The translations under genes were made by a program, and so were the position numbers. The notes beneath the pieces are model-generated. The model was not told the origin of the DNA. It was given only the letters and a program-made list of their open reading frames with translations, and did no database searches. A stretch of 45,951 nucleotides of DNA from Paludibacteraceae bacterium (lineage in GTDB: Bacteria; Bacteroidota; Bacteroidia; Bacteroidales; Paludibacteraceae), in contig JAHDRA010000008.1 in assembly GCA_018433525.1 (NCBI GenBank), positions 1 through 45,951 on the forward strand, given 5' to 3'. Of the stretch, positions 16,864 through 26,135 are shown in pieces; position 1 is the first letter of the stretch; every line of letters starts with the position of its first letter.

Positions 16864-17898
16864 ATGGTTAAATGGATTCGGGGTTTCTTTCTGCTTGGCC
16901 TATTCATCCCTTTTTCCCTTCAAAGTCAAGTGTTAAAAGGCGAATTGGGATTAAACTATTTTTTTGACAACACCGAATTTTCTTCTTCTACCCTTACCAT
17001 CGATCAGACCATGAAAGGCGTTCATTTAATTCCAGGAGTGGCTGTGGAATGGGACAAAAATAATTCCTTACACGGAGGCACTGATTTATTGAACATTTCC
17101 GGTTCTCAAAAAACCATAGAAAAAATTGATTTGGTGGCTTATTATCAATTCCAATCACGAAAAACTCTTTTCCGTGCCGGTTCTTTTCCGCGTCAAAACA
17201 TACTTTCCAACTATTCCGATTTCTTTTTTAAAGATTCCATACGATATTTCCGTCCCAATTTACAGGGACTTTTCTGGCAAGTTAGCAATCCGACTTCATT
17301 TTTTAACCTTTGGCTCGATTGGACAGGACATCAAACAGCCACCCAACGGGAATCTTTTTTTATTGGAGCGTCTGCCAACAAACGACAACATCTGTTTTTT
17401 GCCGATTTTCAATCTTATATGTTTCATTATGCCAACACGGCACCACGTAATCCTGAATATCATGTTTGCGACAATTTGCTGGCCCATCTTTCCGCAGGAG
17501 TCGATCTGACCTCTCTTACACAATTGGACACGCTTATGTTTGCGGTCGGAATTTTAGAGGGTTTTGAGCGCGAACGTGGGATGGACAATATGACTTTTAC
17601 GCCTTCCGGTTTAGTTGTTCGAAATGAAATTGAATATGGCAAAGTTGGCGTTTCCAATACGCTTTATTGGGGCGATGCGAGAATGAAATTGTACGAAAAA
17701 CATGGCTGGAATCTTTACTGGAGCAATCCATTTTTTCGATCCGGCAGTTACTTTGAAAGCAAATGGTATTGGAACATGCTGAAAAGCAGGCAAGTGAACG
17801 GAAAATTGGCTATGGAATTCCATGTATCGGAAGGAAAAGTATTTTTTGAACAGTTGTTCACCCTTTCGGCTTCGGTGGATAAGCTGTTAAAAAAATAA
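16864..17898 (+). CDS. Exported protein of unknown function, possibly an outer-membrane beta-barrel
   Basis: 344 residues from ATG 16864. The N-terminus MVKWIRGFFLLGLFIPFSLQSQ is a signal peptide with likely cleavage near SLQSQ. The mature part is rich in aromatic and alternating polar/hydrophobic segments (for example WNLYWSNPFFRSGSYFESKWYWN and KIDLVAYYQFQSRKTLFRAG), which suits beta-strands of an outer-membrane barrel. No enzyme motif or metal site is seen, and I do not recognise the family. TTG 16831 and TTG 16852 are in-frame alternatives, but the first overlaps a promoter element. The gene ends 54 nt before comM and might be read with it. An outer-membrane location is inference from composition. 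Confidence 0.65.
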   Translation: MVKWIRGFFLLGLFIPFSLQSQVLKGELGLNYFFDNTEFSSSTLTIDQTMKGVHLIPGVAVEWDKNNSLHGGTDLLNISGSQKTIEKIDLVAYYQFQSRKTLFRAGSFPRQNILSNYSDFFFKDSIRYFRPNLQGLFWQVSNPTSFFNLWLDWTGHQTATQRESFFIGASANKRQHLFFADFQSYMFHYANTAPRNPEYHVCDNLLAHLSAGVDLTSLTQLDTLMFAVGILEGFERERGMDNMTFTPSGLVVRNEIEYGKVGVSNTLYWGDARMKLYEKHGWNLYWSNPFFRSGSYFESKWYWNMLKSRQVNGKLAMEFHVSEGKVFFEQLFTLSASVDKLLKK

Positions 17899-17952
17899 GC
17901 TATACTGCAGAAATAAAATTAATTATCTGAATTACACCTAAAAATATTCCTC

Positions 17953-19491
17953 ATGCTGGTAAAAACTTTTGGAGCTGCTGTTCAAGGCATTAATGCCACC
18001 ATTATTACCATTGAAGTTAATGTAAATCAGGGAATTCGTTTCTTTCTGGTAGGACTTCCCGACAATGCGGTAAAGGAAAGTCACGAACGCATTGCTTCCG
18101 CATTGGATTATATAGGCTATAAAATGCCTCACAAACAAGTGGTTATCAACATGGCCCCGGCCGATATTCGTAAAGAAGGTTCAGCTTACGACTTACCGCT
18201 GGCTATCGGCATTTTGGCTGCCGATGGGAAAATTAATCCCGATGTGCTTCAAAATTACGTCATTATGGGCGAATTGTCGCTTGATGGAAGTTTGCAACCG
18301 ATAAAAGGTGTTCTGCCTATTTCCATCAAGGCACGCGAAGAAAAATTCAAGGGATTTATCCTGCCCAAGCAAAATGCTCGCGAAGCTGCCGTAGTAAATA
18401 ATTTGGAAGTTTACGGAGTTGAAAACTTAAAGGAAGTAATCGATTTTCTGAATGGCAAAAATCAACTCGAACCAACAGTAGTAAATACGAGAGAAGAATT
18501 TTTCAACAGCCTGAACCAGTCCGAAGTAGATTTTGCCGAAGTGAAAGGGCAGGAAAATGTTAAAAGAGCGCTCGAAGTGGCTGCTGCTGGCGGACACAAT
18601 ATAATCATGATAGGTCCGCCGGGCGCAGGAAAATCGATGCTGGCCAAAAGAATCCCCACTATTCTTCCACCTCTGACTCTTCATGAAGCATTGGAAACAA
18701 CCAAAATTCATTCCGTTGCCGGCAATATCGACAGCAACACTTCGCTCATTGCTGAACGCCCGTTCCGAAGTCCACATCATACCATTTCGGATGTAGCACT
18801 GGTGGGCGGAGGTACATTTCCTCAACCCGGAGAAATTTCGCTTGCCCACAACGGTGTTCTTTTTCTGGACGAATTGCCTGAATTTAAAAGAACAGTGCTC
18901 GAAGTGTTGCGCCAACCATTGGAAGACAGGAAAATATGTATTTCGAGAGCCAAATTTACCATAGAATATCCCGCCAGCTTTATGCTGGTAGCAGCCATGA
19001 ATCCCTGTCCTTGCGGCTATTACAACCATCCGGAAAAAGAATGTGTTTGCGCTCCGGGTGTGGTACAAAAATATCTGAATCGCATTTCAGGGCCTCTGCT
19101 CGACAGAATAGACATTCATATCGAAATTGTTCCTGTGCCATTTGAAAAACTTTCCGAAAAAAGAGATGCCGAAAGTAGCGCCCAAATCAGAGAACGAGTG
19201 ATTAAGGCTCGTCAAATTCAGGAACTGCGGTTCAGGGATATTGATGGCGTTTATTGCAATGCCCAAATGACCACAAAATTGCAACGCATGTTTGCCGTTC
19301 CCGATAAGGAAGGGCTGGAATTATTGAAAAATGCCATGCAACGACTCAATCTATCGGCACGCGCTTACGACAGAATTCTAAAAGTTTCGCGAACAATTGC
19401 CGACTTGGACGATTCGGAGAAAATTCTACCGTATCACATTGCCGAAGCCATTAATTACAGAAACCTCGACCGGGAAGGCTGGGCAGGATAA
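17953..19491 (+). CDS. comM: YifB/ComM-family AAA+ ATPase (Mg-chelatase-like)
   Basis: 512 residues. The N-terminal ChlI-like domain spans about 20-165, the AAA+ core about 190-395 and the C-terminal Mg-chelatase-like domain about 400-505. Walker A GPPGAGKS is at 221-228 and Walker B VLFLDE at 302-307. The characteristic RPFRSPHHTISD is at 269-280, and the cysteine-rich insert PCPCGYYNHPEKECVC is at about 354-370. ComM is a hexameric helicase that drives branch migration during integration of transforming DNA; the family is also widespread in species not known to be competent. Full length. The gene name rests on family membership; no other competence genes are in the window. Confidence 0.9.
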   Translation: MLVKTFGAAVQGINATIITIEVNVNQGIRFFLVGLPDNAVKESHERIASALDYIGYKMPHKQVVINMAPADIRKEGSAYDLPLAIGILAADGKINPDVLQNYVIMGELSLDGSLQPIKGVLPISIKAREEKFKGFILPKQNAREAAVVNNLEVYGVENLKEVIDFLNGKNQLEPTVVNTREEFFNSLNQSEVDFAEVKGQENVKRALEVAAAGGHNIIMIGPPGAGKSMLAKRIPTILPPLTLHEALETTKIHSVAGNIDSNTSLIAERPFRSPHHTISDVALVGGGTFPQPGEISLAHNGVLFLDELPEFKRTVLEVLRQPLEDRKICISRAKFTIEYPASFMLVAAMNPCPCGYYNHPEKECVCAPGVVQKYLNRISGPLLDRIDIHIEIVPVPFEKLSEKRDAESSAQIRERVIKARQIQELRFRDIDGVYCNAQMTTKLQRMFAVPDKEGLELLKNAMQRLNLSARAYDRILKVSRTIADLDDSEKILPYHIAEAINYRNLDREGWAG

Positions 19492-19504
19492 AAACTGCGC
19501 AAAC

Positions 19505-19530
19505 AAAAAAACCACCTTTGCGGTGGTTTT
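19505..19530 (-). terminator. Terminator after tRNA-Asn, probably shared with comM
   Basis: ACCACC and GGTGGT (19511-19527) form a stem with loop TTTGC. On the minus strand it is followed by seven T, on the plus strand by four. It lies 14 nt after the comM stop and just beyond the tRNA-Asn 3' end, so it can serve both convergent transcripts. Confidence 0.8.
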
Positions 19531-19531
19531 G

Positions 19532-19605
19532 CTCTTCCTCTTGGACTTGAACCAAGGACCCTCTGATTAACAGTCAGATGCTCTAACCGACTGAGCTAAG
19601 GAAGA
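19532..19605 (-). tRNA. tRNA-Asn (anticodon GTT)
   Basis: On the minus strand the acceptor arms TCTTCCT and AGGAAGA pair fully. The D arm contains AGCTCAGTCGGTTAGAGC, the anticodon arm is CTGACTGTTAATCAG with GTT, and the T arm is CTTGGTTCAAGTCCAAG. The discriminator is G, and CCA is not encoded. 74 nt, with a strong promoter upstream and a terminator downstream. Confidence 0.97.
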
Positions 19606-19633
19606 ATTTGATATTGCTTTCAAAAAGCGAAGG

Positions 19634-19665
19634 CAAAAGTAATATTCTTTTTTGATATACACAAA
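19634..19665 (-). promoter_or_regulatory. Promoter of tRNA-Asn
   Basis: On the minus strand TTTG (19665-19662), a 20-nt spacer and TACTTTTG (19641-19634) match the Bacteroidota consensus. Predicted start is near 19627, about 20 nt before the tRNA. Confidence 0.8.
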
Positions 19666-19752
19666 AATTTCCGATTGAAATTTGATTTAAAATTCTTTGT
19701 CGATAGAAAAAATAAAAACAAAAATTAAAATAACAAGCTGATTCTTAAATAT

Positions 19753-20646
19753 ATGTCAAGGTTCAAATCATTGAGTTTATATGCTTCCATTGTTGCTGCC
19801 ATGCTTATCTGGGCTTTCTCGTTTATCTGGACAAAAGAAGCGTTGACTTCATTTCGACCCATGTTGCTGATAACCTGTCGATTAATCATAGCTTCTGTAC
19901 TAATGCTCATCGTTTCGATACTTTCAGGTCGCTTTCAGAAAATTCAGAAACAAGATTTGAAATGGTTTTTGCTGCTGGCTCTGTTTGAACCATACCTCTA
20001 TTACATTGGCGAAACTTTCGGTTTGACAATGGTTTCTTCTACACTGGCATCGGTTATTATTTCAACTATTCCGGTATTTTCGCCGCTACTGGCTTTTTTG
20101 TTTTTGAAAGAACGCATCGGCTGGTTCAATGTAGCAGGAATAATTTTGTCGCTTACCGGTGTTTTTCTTGTCATTTTTGAACCAAGCGGCAATTTCCACG
20201 TCCAGCCACTCGGCATTGTTTTACTCTTTTTTGCCGTTTTTTCGGCCGTTTGTTATGCCGTAGTTTTGCAAAAAATTTCCATTCATTATTACACGCTGAA
20301 CATTATTCTTTATCAAAGCCTTTTCGGATTGATGTTTTTTATTCCCACTACATTGCTGGCTGATTATCCCTATTTCTCAACTTTGCATTTTACCCTATCT
20401 TCCATCGAAGCATTGCTTATGTTGTCCATTTTTGCTTCGGTAATAGCTTATGTTCTCTTTGCAAGGGTAGTGAGAAGAATCGGAGTAGCTCGCAGCAATG
20501 TTTTTACCAATTTGATACCGGTTTTTACGGCTATTTTCTCCTGGCTATTATTAAACGAACAATTAACCATACTTAAGTGGATAGGAATTGCTACTGTTGT
20601 TGGTGGACTGTTTGTTAGTCAGGCGCGTAAAATCAAGTTCAAATAA
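19753..20646 (+). CDS. EamA/DMT-family transporter
   Basis: 297-residue inner-membrane protein with ten predicted hydrophobic segments arranged as two five-segment EamA repeats. The first repeat includes AAMLIWAFSFIWTKEAL and ends near ILSLTGVFLVIFEPSG. The second starts near GIVLLFFAVFSAVCYAV and ends at GIATVVGGLFVSQ, with the family phrase NLIPVFTAIFSWLLLNEQLT. DMT proteins export amino acids, metabolites or other small molecules; the substrate cannot be told from the sequence. A monocistronic gene, divergent from tRNA-Asn. Confidence 0.9.
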   Translation: MSRFKSLSLYASIVAAMLIWAFSFIWTKEALTSFRPMLLITCRLIIASVLMLIVSILSGRFQKIQKQDLKWFLLLALFEPYLYYIGETFGLTMVSSTLASVIISTIPVFSPLLAFLFLKERIGWFNVAGIILSLTGVFLVIFEPSGNFHVQPLGIVLLFFAVFSAVCYAVVLQKISIHYYTLNIILYQSLFGLMFFIPTTLLADYPYFSTLHFTLSSIEALLMLSIFASVIAYVLFARVVRRIGVARSNVFTNLIPVFTAIFSWLLLNEQLTILKWIGIATVVGGLFVSQARKIKFK

Positions 20647-20683
20647 ACAATCAACCGTACTTGTTTGTTTAATCTAAAAGCTT

Positions 20684-20713
20684 TTTGAAATAAACGGGAA
20701 ACATATATCTTTG
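20684..20713 (+). promoter_or_regulatory. Promoter of plsC
   Basis: TTTG at 20684-20687, an 18-nt spacer and TATCTTTG at 20706-20713 followed by CA. Predicted start is near 20720, giving an AT-rich leader of about 105 nt. Confidence 0.75.
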
Positions 20714-20824
20714 CACCGAAAAATTTTCTTTTCTTGCTATTGATTTAATCTCGAAAAATTTTAAAAAAGTTTTATTATAAAATTCTTTGATTGATTTTTT
20801 TCTATTCCAAATAATTTCAAATCC

Positions 20825-21547
20825 ATGAAAATCAATAATTTTTTATTCTCTGTATATCAATGGATTATATGTGTTCCCATTGTAATTGTTTTAACTTTGC
20901 TGACATCTATTTTTACCATAATTTTATCTCCAATTTTCCCGAACAGCAATATATCTTATTTGCCGGCACGATGGTGGTCGAAAGCAACCTGCGGATTATT
21001 CTTCATCAAAGTGAAAGTCAAGGGACTGGAAAAAATTGAAAGAGGAAAATCCTATGTTTTTGCTGCCAATCATCAAAGCATGTTCGATATTTTTGTAATT
21101 TATGGCTGGCTTCCCGTACGGTTCAAATGGATCATGAAAAAAGAACTGAGAAAAGTTCCTTTTGTAGGATTGGCCAGCGAAATGGCCGGACATATTTTCG
21201 TAGACCGTTCGAATGCACAAGCCGCAAAACTCAGCATCGAAAAAGCCGAAAAACAATTGAAAAAAGGAAACTCCATCGTTATTTTTCCTGAAGGGACGCG
21301 TTCAACAAACGGACAAATGAGAAAATTCAAAAAAGGCGCTTTCCAAATTGCTGCCGACCTGGCACTCCCTATTGTTCCGGTTACCATCAAAGGAAGCTTT
21401 GAAAGATTATCAAAAACGAGTTTCAAAGTCAAACCAGGCGTTATAGAAATGATTATTCATCAGCCAATTGATGTAACACCTTATCTGCCCGACCGCATTC
21501 CCGAACTGATGAAAACTTCTTGGGAAATGATTCATTCTGTTTTATAA
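20825..21547 (+). CDS. plsC: 1-acyl-sn-glycerol-3-phosphate acyltransferase
   Basis: 240-residue membrane-associated acyltransferase that converts lysophosphatidic acid to phosphatidic acid in phospholipid synthesis. An N-terminal hydrophobic segment (about 15-38) anchors it. The catalytic NHQSMFD motif gives His83 and Asp88, and the acceptor-phosphate motif FPEGTRS is at 154-160. A further conserved block, LPIVPVTIKGS, follows. Length matches the family. Single gene with its own promoter. Confidence 0.94.
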   Translation: MKINNFLFSVYQWIICVPIVIVLTLLTSIFTIILSPIFPNSNISYLPARWWSKATCGLFFIKVKVKGLEKIERGKSYVFAANHQSMFDIFVIYGWLPVRFKWIMKKELRKVPFVGLASEMAGHIFVDRSNAQAAKLSIEKAEKQLKKGNSIVIFPEGTRSTNGQMRKFKKGAFQIAADLALPIVPVTIKGSFERLSKTSFKVKPGVIEMIIHQPIDVTPYLPDRIPELMKTSWEMIHSVL

Positions 21548-21642
21548 TTTTATTAAAATTTTTTACTCTTGGCTTATTGAGAAGAATATTTTTCGAAAAA
21601 ACAAAATATTCAATTTTTGCATTGCTTTGAGTTATTCCAATA

Positions 21643-21673
21643 TTTGAAACTACCTTCATTTTTTGTACCTTTG
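21643..21673 (+). promoter_or_regulatory. Promoter of uvrA
   Basis: TTTG at 21643-21646, a 19-nt spacer and TACCTTTG at 21666-21673: an exact consensus promoter. Predicted start is near 21680, so the mRNA leader is only about 20 nt and begins just before the ribosome binding site. Confidence 0.8.
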
Positions 21674-21686
21674 CAGGTTCAATTTA

Positions 21687-21702
21687 AAGGAGGCTGACTT
21701 TG
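21687..21702 (+). promoter_or_regulatory. Canonical Shine-Dalgarno and TTG start of uvrA
   Basis: AAGGAGG (21687-21693) is a full anti-Shine-Dalgarno match, 6 nt before the TTG codon at 21700. Bacteroidota rarely use Shine-Dalgarno pairing, and no other gene in the window shows one this clear. It decides the TTG start; the next in-frame candidate would remove the conserved N-terminus. Confidence 0.8.
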
Positions 21703-24579
21703 TCAAACAACAACAATATAAATAACACGAATACAGATACTTCAGAAAAAATTGAAGTCATTGGAGCACGTGTCAACAACTTAAAAAATATCGATGTTTC
21801 CATTCCCCGCGATGCCCTCACCGTCATCACCGGATTGAGTGGAAGCGGAAAATCATCCCTCGCTTTCGATACCATTTATGCTGAAGGACAGCGACGCTAT
21901 ATCGAAACTTTTTCGGCGTATGCCAGAAATTTTTTAGGTAATCTGCAACGTCCTGATGTTGATAAAATTACAGGTCTAAGTCCTGTCATTTCGATTGAGC
22001 AAAAAACGGTCAACAAAAATCCACGTTCTACCGTTGGCACCACTACCGAAATTTACGACTTTCTCCGACTACTTTTTGCCCGTGCCGGTGAAGCTTTTTC
22101 CTATGTTACGGGAGAAAAAATGGTAAAATATTCGGAAGATCAGATTGTAGAACTGATTTTGAAACAGTACGAAGGCAAGCGCACTTACTTGCTGGCACCA
22201 TTGGTGCGTGGGCGCAAGGGACATTATAAGGAATTGTTTGAACAAATCCGAAAAAAAGGATTTCTTCATGTACGTATCGACGGAGAAATGAAGGAATTGG
22301 TTCCCGGACTTCGCGTTGACCGATACAAAAACCACAATATAGAAGTTGTTATCGACCGACTGGTGGTCGCCGAAAAAGATCGTCGCCGACTCAAGGATTC
22401 CATGCAAAAAGCCATGCAGCAAGGCAATGGAATTGTGATGCTTTTGGAAAAAGAGACCGACAAGGTACGTTATTTCAGCAAAAAATTAATGTGTCCAACC
22501 AGCGGAATTTCTTACGATGACCCCGATCCGCATCATTTCTCTTTCAATTCGCCTCACGGTGCCTGTCCCACTTGCAAAGGATTGGGATTTGTCAATCAGG
22601 TTGACATGGACAAAATTATTCCCGATAAATCGGTTTCCATTTACAACGGCGGTATAGCTCCATTGGGAAAATACAGAAATACCGTGATTTTTTGGCAAAT
22701 AGAAGCAATTTTGGAGAAATACGGCTGCCAACTGAAAACTCCTGTCAAAGATATTCCCGAAGAGGCTATCGACGAAATCATGAATGGCTCGGAAGAACCT
22801 TTAATGATTAAAAACCACAGTCTGGGTATCACCAATTATTCCTTGAATTATGACGGTATTTTAAAATATATCGAAATGCAGCAGGATGACAGAGCTTCTG
22901 CCACCGAACAGAAATGGGCAAATCAATATTCCAAATCGGTGAAATGTCCGGAATGCAATGGAGCCAGACTGCGAAAAGAATCCCTCCACTTCCTTATTCA
23001 CGAGAAGAACATTGCCGACCTTGCCGCAATGGATATTGTCGAATTGTTGAATTGGTTAGGGAACGTTGAAAATTATCTTACCGAAAAACAAAAAGCCATA
23101 GCCACCGAAATTTTAAAGGAAATTCGTACCCGTTTGCAGTTCATGGTCGATGTAGGGTTACACTATCTTTCTCTGGGTCGAAGCTCCGAATCGCTTTCAG
23201 GTGGAGAAAGTCAGCGAATCAGGCTTGCAACGCAAATTGGTTCACAACTGGTAAATGTGTTGTATATTCTGGACGAACCCAGCATCGGACTGCATCAACG
23301 CGATAATTTTCGGCTGATCAATTCATTGAAACAACTGCGCGATTCCGGAAATTCGGTTATTGTAGTGGAACACGACAAAAGTATGATGTTGGCTGCCGAT
23401 TATATAGTCGATATGGGGCCACGAGCCGGTCGCTTGGGTGGAGAAGTAGTTTTTGCCGGTAAACCGGAAGAAATGTTGAAAGCCAAAACATTGACTTCTG
23501 CCTATCTGAATGGAGAAAAACGTATAGAAATTCCTGCTCGTGTGCGCAAAGGAAACGGGAAATTTCTGACCATTATCGGGGCCAAAGGAAATAACTTGAA
23601 AAATATCGATGTGTCGTTCCCTTTGGGCGTCATGATTTGTATTACCGGAGTTTCAGGTAGCGGAAAATCTTCATTAATCACGGAAACCCTTCAACCCATA
23701 TTGAGCCAGCATTTTTACCGTTCGTTACAGGATCCGCTTCCTTACGACCGGATGGAAGGATTGGAAAATATCGACAAAGTCGTGGAAGTTGATCAATCTC
23801 CTATTGGACGCACGCCCAGATCCAATCCGGCAACCTATACAAACGTTTTTTCGGATATTCGAAATTTATTTGCAACTTTGCCTGAAGCTAAAATTCGCGG
23901 CTACAAACCCGGTCGATTTTCATTCAACACTGCCGGCGGTCGTTGCGAAACATGCTCCGGAAACGGTTACAAAACTATTGAAATGAATTTTCTTCCCGAT
24001 GTTTACGTGGTTTGTGAAACCTGTAACGGCAAACGCTACAACAGAGAAACACTGGAAGTCCGATTTAAGGGAAAATCCATTGCCGATGTGTTGGACATGA
24101 CCATTAATCAGGCGGTAGAATTTTTTGAAAATCAGCCATCCATTCTCAATAAAATAAAAACACTTCAGGATGTAGGACTTGGCTATATTAAACTCGGACA
24201 ATCCAGCACCACCCTTTCAGGAGGAGAAAGTCAACGCGTGAAGCTGGCAACCGAGCTGTCCAAACGCGATACGGGAAAAACACTTTATATTTTGGACGAA
24301 CCGACCACCGGCTTGCACTTTGAAGATATACGCGCTTTGCTCGATGTTTTGAATCGGCTGGTTGATAAAGGAAATACGGTGATTATAATCGAACACAACA
24401 TGGACGTTATCAAAAGTGCCGATTATATCATCGACTTGGGCCCTGAAGGCGGAAATGCCGGCGGAAAAGTTATTTGCACCGGAACTCCGGCCGAAATAAC
24501 TCGCCATCCCGAAAGCGAAACGGGGAAATATCTTAAAATGGAACTGGACGAAAATTTTATGGAAGATTTGATCGATTGA
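21700..24579 (+). CDS. uvrA: Excinuclease ABC subunit A
   Basis: 959-residue DNA damage sensor of nucleotide excision repair, a dimeric ATPase that loads UvrB at lesions. The tandem ABC modules have Walker A GLSGSGKS (45-52) and GVSGSGKS (650-657) and signature motifs LSGGESQRIRLATQ and LSGGESQRVKLATE, each followed by LDEPSIGLH or LDEPTTGLH. Zinc-binding CxxC pairs are seen in CPTCKGLG, CPECNGAR, CETCSGNG and CETCNGKR. The UvrB-binding and insertion domains are present. Full length, with an N-terminal Asn/Thr-rich extension of about 15 residues before the conserved IEVIGARVNNLKNIDV. A small membrane protein gene follows 19 nt after the stop. Confidence 0.97.
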   Translation: MSNNNNINNTNTDTSEKIEVIGARVNNLKNIDVSIPRDALTVITGLSGSGKSSLAFDTIYAEGQRRYIETFSAYARNFLGNLQRPDVDKITGLSPVISIEQKTVNKNPRSTVGTTTEIYDFLRLLFARAGEAFSYVTGEKMVKYSEDQIVELILKQYEGKRTYLLAPLVRGRKGHYKELFEQIRKKGFLHVRIDGEMKELVPGLRVDRYKNHNIEVVIDRLVVAEKDRRRLKDSMQKAMQQGNGIVMLLEKETDKVRYFSKKLMCPTSGISYDDPDPHHFSFNSPHGACPTCKGLGFVNQVDMDKIIPDKSVSIYNGGIAPLGKYRNTVIFWQIEAILEKYGCQLKTPVKDIPEEAIDEIMNGSEEPLMIKNHSLGITNYSLNYDGILKYIEMQQDDRASATEQKWANQYSKSVKCPECNGARLRKESLHFLIHEKNIADLAAMDIVELLNWLGNVENYLTEKQKAIATEILKEIRTRLQFMVDVGLHYLSLGRSSESLSGGESQRIRLATQIGSQLVNVLYILDEPSIGLHQRDNFRLINSLKQLRDSGNSVIVVEHDKSMMLAADYIVDMGPRAGRLGGEVVFAGKPEEMLKAKTLTSAYLNGEKRIEIPARVRKGNGKFLTIIGAKGNNLKNIDVSFPLGVMICITGVSGSGKSSLITETLQPILSQHFYRSLQDPLPYDRMEGLENIDKVVEVDQSPIGRTPRSNPATYTNVFSDIRNLFATLPEAKIRGYKPGRFSFNTAGGRCETCSGNGYKTIEMNFLPDVYVVCETCNGKRYNRETLEVRFKGKSIADVLDMTINQAVEFFENQPSILNKIKTLQDVGLGYIKLGQSSTTLSGGESQRVKLATELSKRDTGKTLYILDEPTTGLHFEDIRALLDVLNRLVDKGNTVIIIEHNMDVIKSADYIIDLGPEGGNAGGKVICTGTPAEITRHPESETGKYLKMELDENFMEDLID

Positions 24580-24598
24580 AAAATTAAACTCATAAATT

Positions 24599-24817
24599 AT
24601 GAACAAACCAACACTGAAATCGCTGTTGAAAACGCTTCTTTACGGACTTGGAGTATTTGGAGTATATATTGTAATTATTGTTTTACTCCGACTTTTCAGT
24701 GGTCGCGTTCCGGATGAAGCTGTGATATTCAACTTTTTTACCAAAAACGATTTGTTGATTGGTCTTTTATTGGCCTGTATCCTGACTTTCACCCATCAAA
24801 GAAACAAGAAAATATAA
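24599..24817 (+). CDS. Small two-TM membrane protein of unknown function
   Basis: 72 residues with two hydrophobic segments (about 12-33, LLYGLGVFGVYIVIIVLLRLF, with lengths adequate to span the membrane, and about 50-64, LLIGLLLACILTF). Between them is a polar loop with PDEAVIFNF. It has a basic start (NKPTLKSLLK) and a basic end (HQRNKK). It begins 19 nt after the uvrA stop, so it is probably translated from the uvrA mRNA. I do not recognise the family. The reading frame, ATG start and composition look genuine, but there is no basis for a function. Confidence 0.6.
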   Translation: MNKPTLKSLLKTLLYGLGVFGVYIVIIVLLRLFSGRVPDEAVIFNFFTKNDLLIGLLLACILTFTHQRNKKI

Positions 24818-24906
24818 TTTTTTGACATGAGTTGAAGTTCTTATTTCTTGCGAAAATTAAACCGATGATTTGCAAATAAAATATTAAAAATCCATTTAAA
24901 ACTGTT

Positions 24907-26073
24907 ATGAAAAACCAACGTTACGATTTACGCGGAGTTTCAGCATCAAAAGAAGATGTCCACAATGCGATCCGGAATTTGGATAAGGGAATTTTTCCAA
25001 AGGCTTTTTGCAAAATCATTCCCGATATTCTGGGAAACAATCCCGATTATTGCAACATCATGCATGCTGACGGAGCAGGCACAAAATCTTCGTTGGCTTA
25101 TGCCTACTGGAAAGAAACAGGCGATTTGTCGGTATGGAAAGGTATCGCTCAGGATGCGCTAATCATGAATACCGACGATTTGTTGTGTATAGGAGCAGTG
25201 GATAACATTTTGGTTTCCTCCACCATTGGAAGAAACAAAAACCTGATTCCCGGCGAAGTTGTTTCGGCTATCATCAACGGAACGGACGAACTGATTCAAC
25301 AACTTGGCGAAATGGGCGTAAAACTGTATTTCACAGGAGGAGAAACTGCCGATGTGGGCGACTTGGTTCGAACCATTATTGTGGACAGCACTGTAACTTG
25401 CCGAATGAAAAGAGCCGATGTAATAGACAATGCCAATATTCGTCCCGGCGATGTAATTGTGGGGCTTTCCTCAAGTGGTCAGGCCAGTTACGAAAAGGAG
25501 TACAACGGCGGCATGGGCAGCAATGGTTTGACATCCGCCCGACATGACGTTTTTGCACATTATTTGGCCGAAAAATATCCCGAATGCTACGATGACAAAA
25601 TTCCTTCCGAACTGGTTTTTTCAGGTTCTTACCATTTAACCGACAAAATTGAAAACCTCGGTATCGATGTCGGAAAACTGGTGCTTTCACCTACCCGAAC
25701 GTATGCTCCGATTGTAAACAAAATGCTGGAAAAACTTCGTCCACAAATTCATGGAATGGTTCATTGTACGGGAGGAGGTCAGACCAAAATTTTACATTTC
25801 ATTGAAAATCTGCGAGTAATAAAAAATAACCTTTTCCCCTTGCCGCCACTTTTTCAAATCATACAGCAAGAATCCCAAACCGATTGGAAAGAAATGTATA
25901 AGGTTTTCAATATGGGACATCGCATGGAAATTTATCTGCCCGAAGCTTATGCAGAAGAAGTCATTGACATTTCCCGCTCATTCAACGTTGAAGCAAAAAT
26001 TATCGGGCATTGCGAACCATCCGACAAAAAAGAATTAATCATAGAAAGCGAATTCGGGAAATTTGAATATTGA
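24907..26073 (+). CDS. purM: Phosphoribosylformylglycinamidine cyclo-ligase (AIR synthetase)
   Basis: 388-residue cytoplasmic enzyme of de novo purine synthesis that closes the imidazole ring of AIR from FGAM with ATP. The N-terminal ATP-binding half has HADGAGTKSSLAY and the metal/nucleotide segment DALIMNTDDLLCIGA. TGGETADVGDLVRT follows, then the C-terminal half with RPGDVIVGLSSSGQ and the substrate-binding GMVHCTGGG. The somewhat long version (standard about 345) is common in Bacteroidota. It is preceded by an 89-nt gap and convergent with marC. Confidence 0.92.
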   Translation: MKNQRYDLRGVSASKEDVHNAIRNLDKGIFPKAFCKIIPDILGNNPDYCNIMHADGAGTKSSLAYAYWKETGDLSVWKGIAQDALIMNTDDLLCIGAVDNILVSSTIGRNKNLIPGEVVSAIINGTDELIQQLGEMGVKLYFTGGETADVGDLVRTIIVDSTVTCRMKRADVIDNANIRPGDVIVGLSSSGQASYEKEYNGGMGSNGLTSARHDVFAHYLAEKYPECYDDKIPSELVFSGSYHLTDKIENLGIDVGKLVLSPTRTYAPIVNKMLEKLRPQIHGMVHCTGGGQTKILHFIENLRVIKNNLFPLPPLFQIIQQESQTDWKEMYKVFNMGHRMEIYLPEAYAEEVIDISRSFNVEAKIIGHCEPSDKKELIIESEFGKFEY

Positions 26074-26135
26074 TAGCAGCAAGATAATTTCTACCAATAT
26101 ATTTTATTCCAAAAAATGCCGAAAAAACGCACCAA

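Noticed and set aside
18427..19068. Minus-strand open frame of 213 codons opposite comM
   Set aside because: Antisense to the AAA+ core with Walker motifs; no independent start signal or recognisable product.
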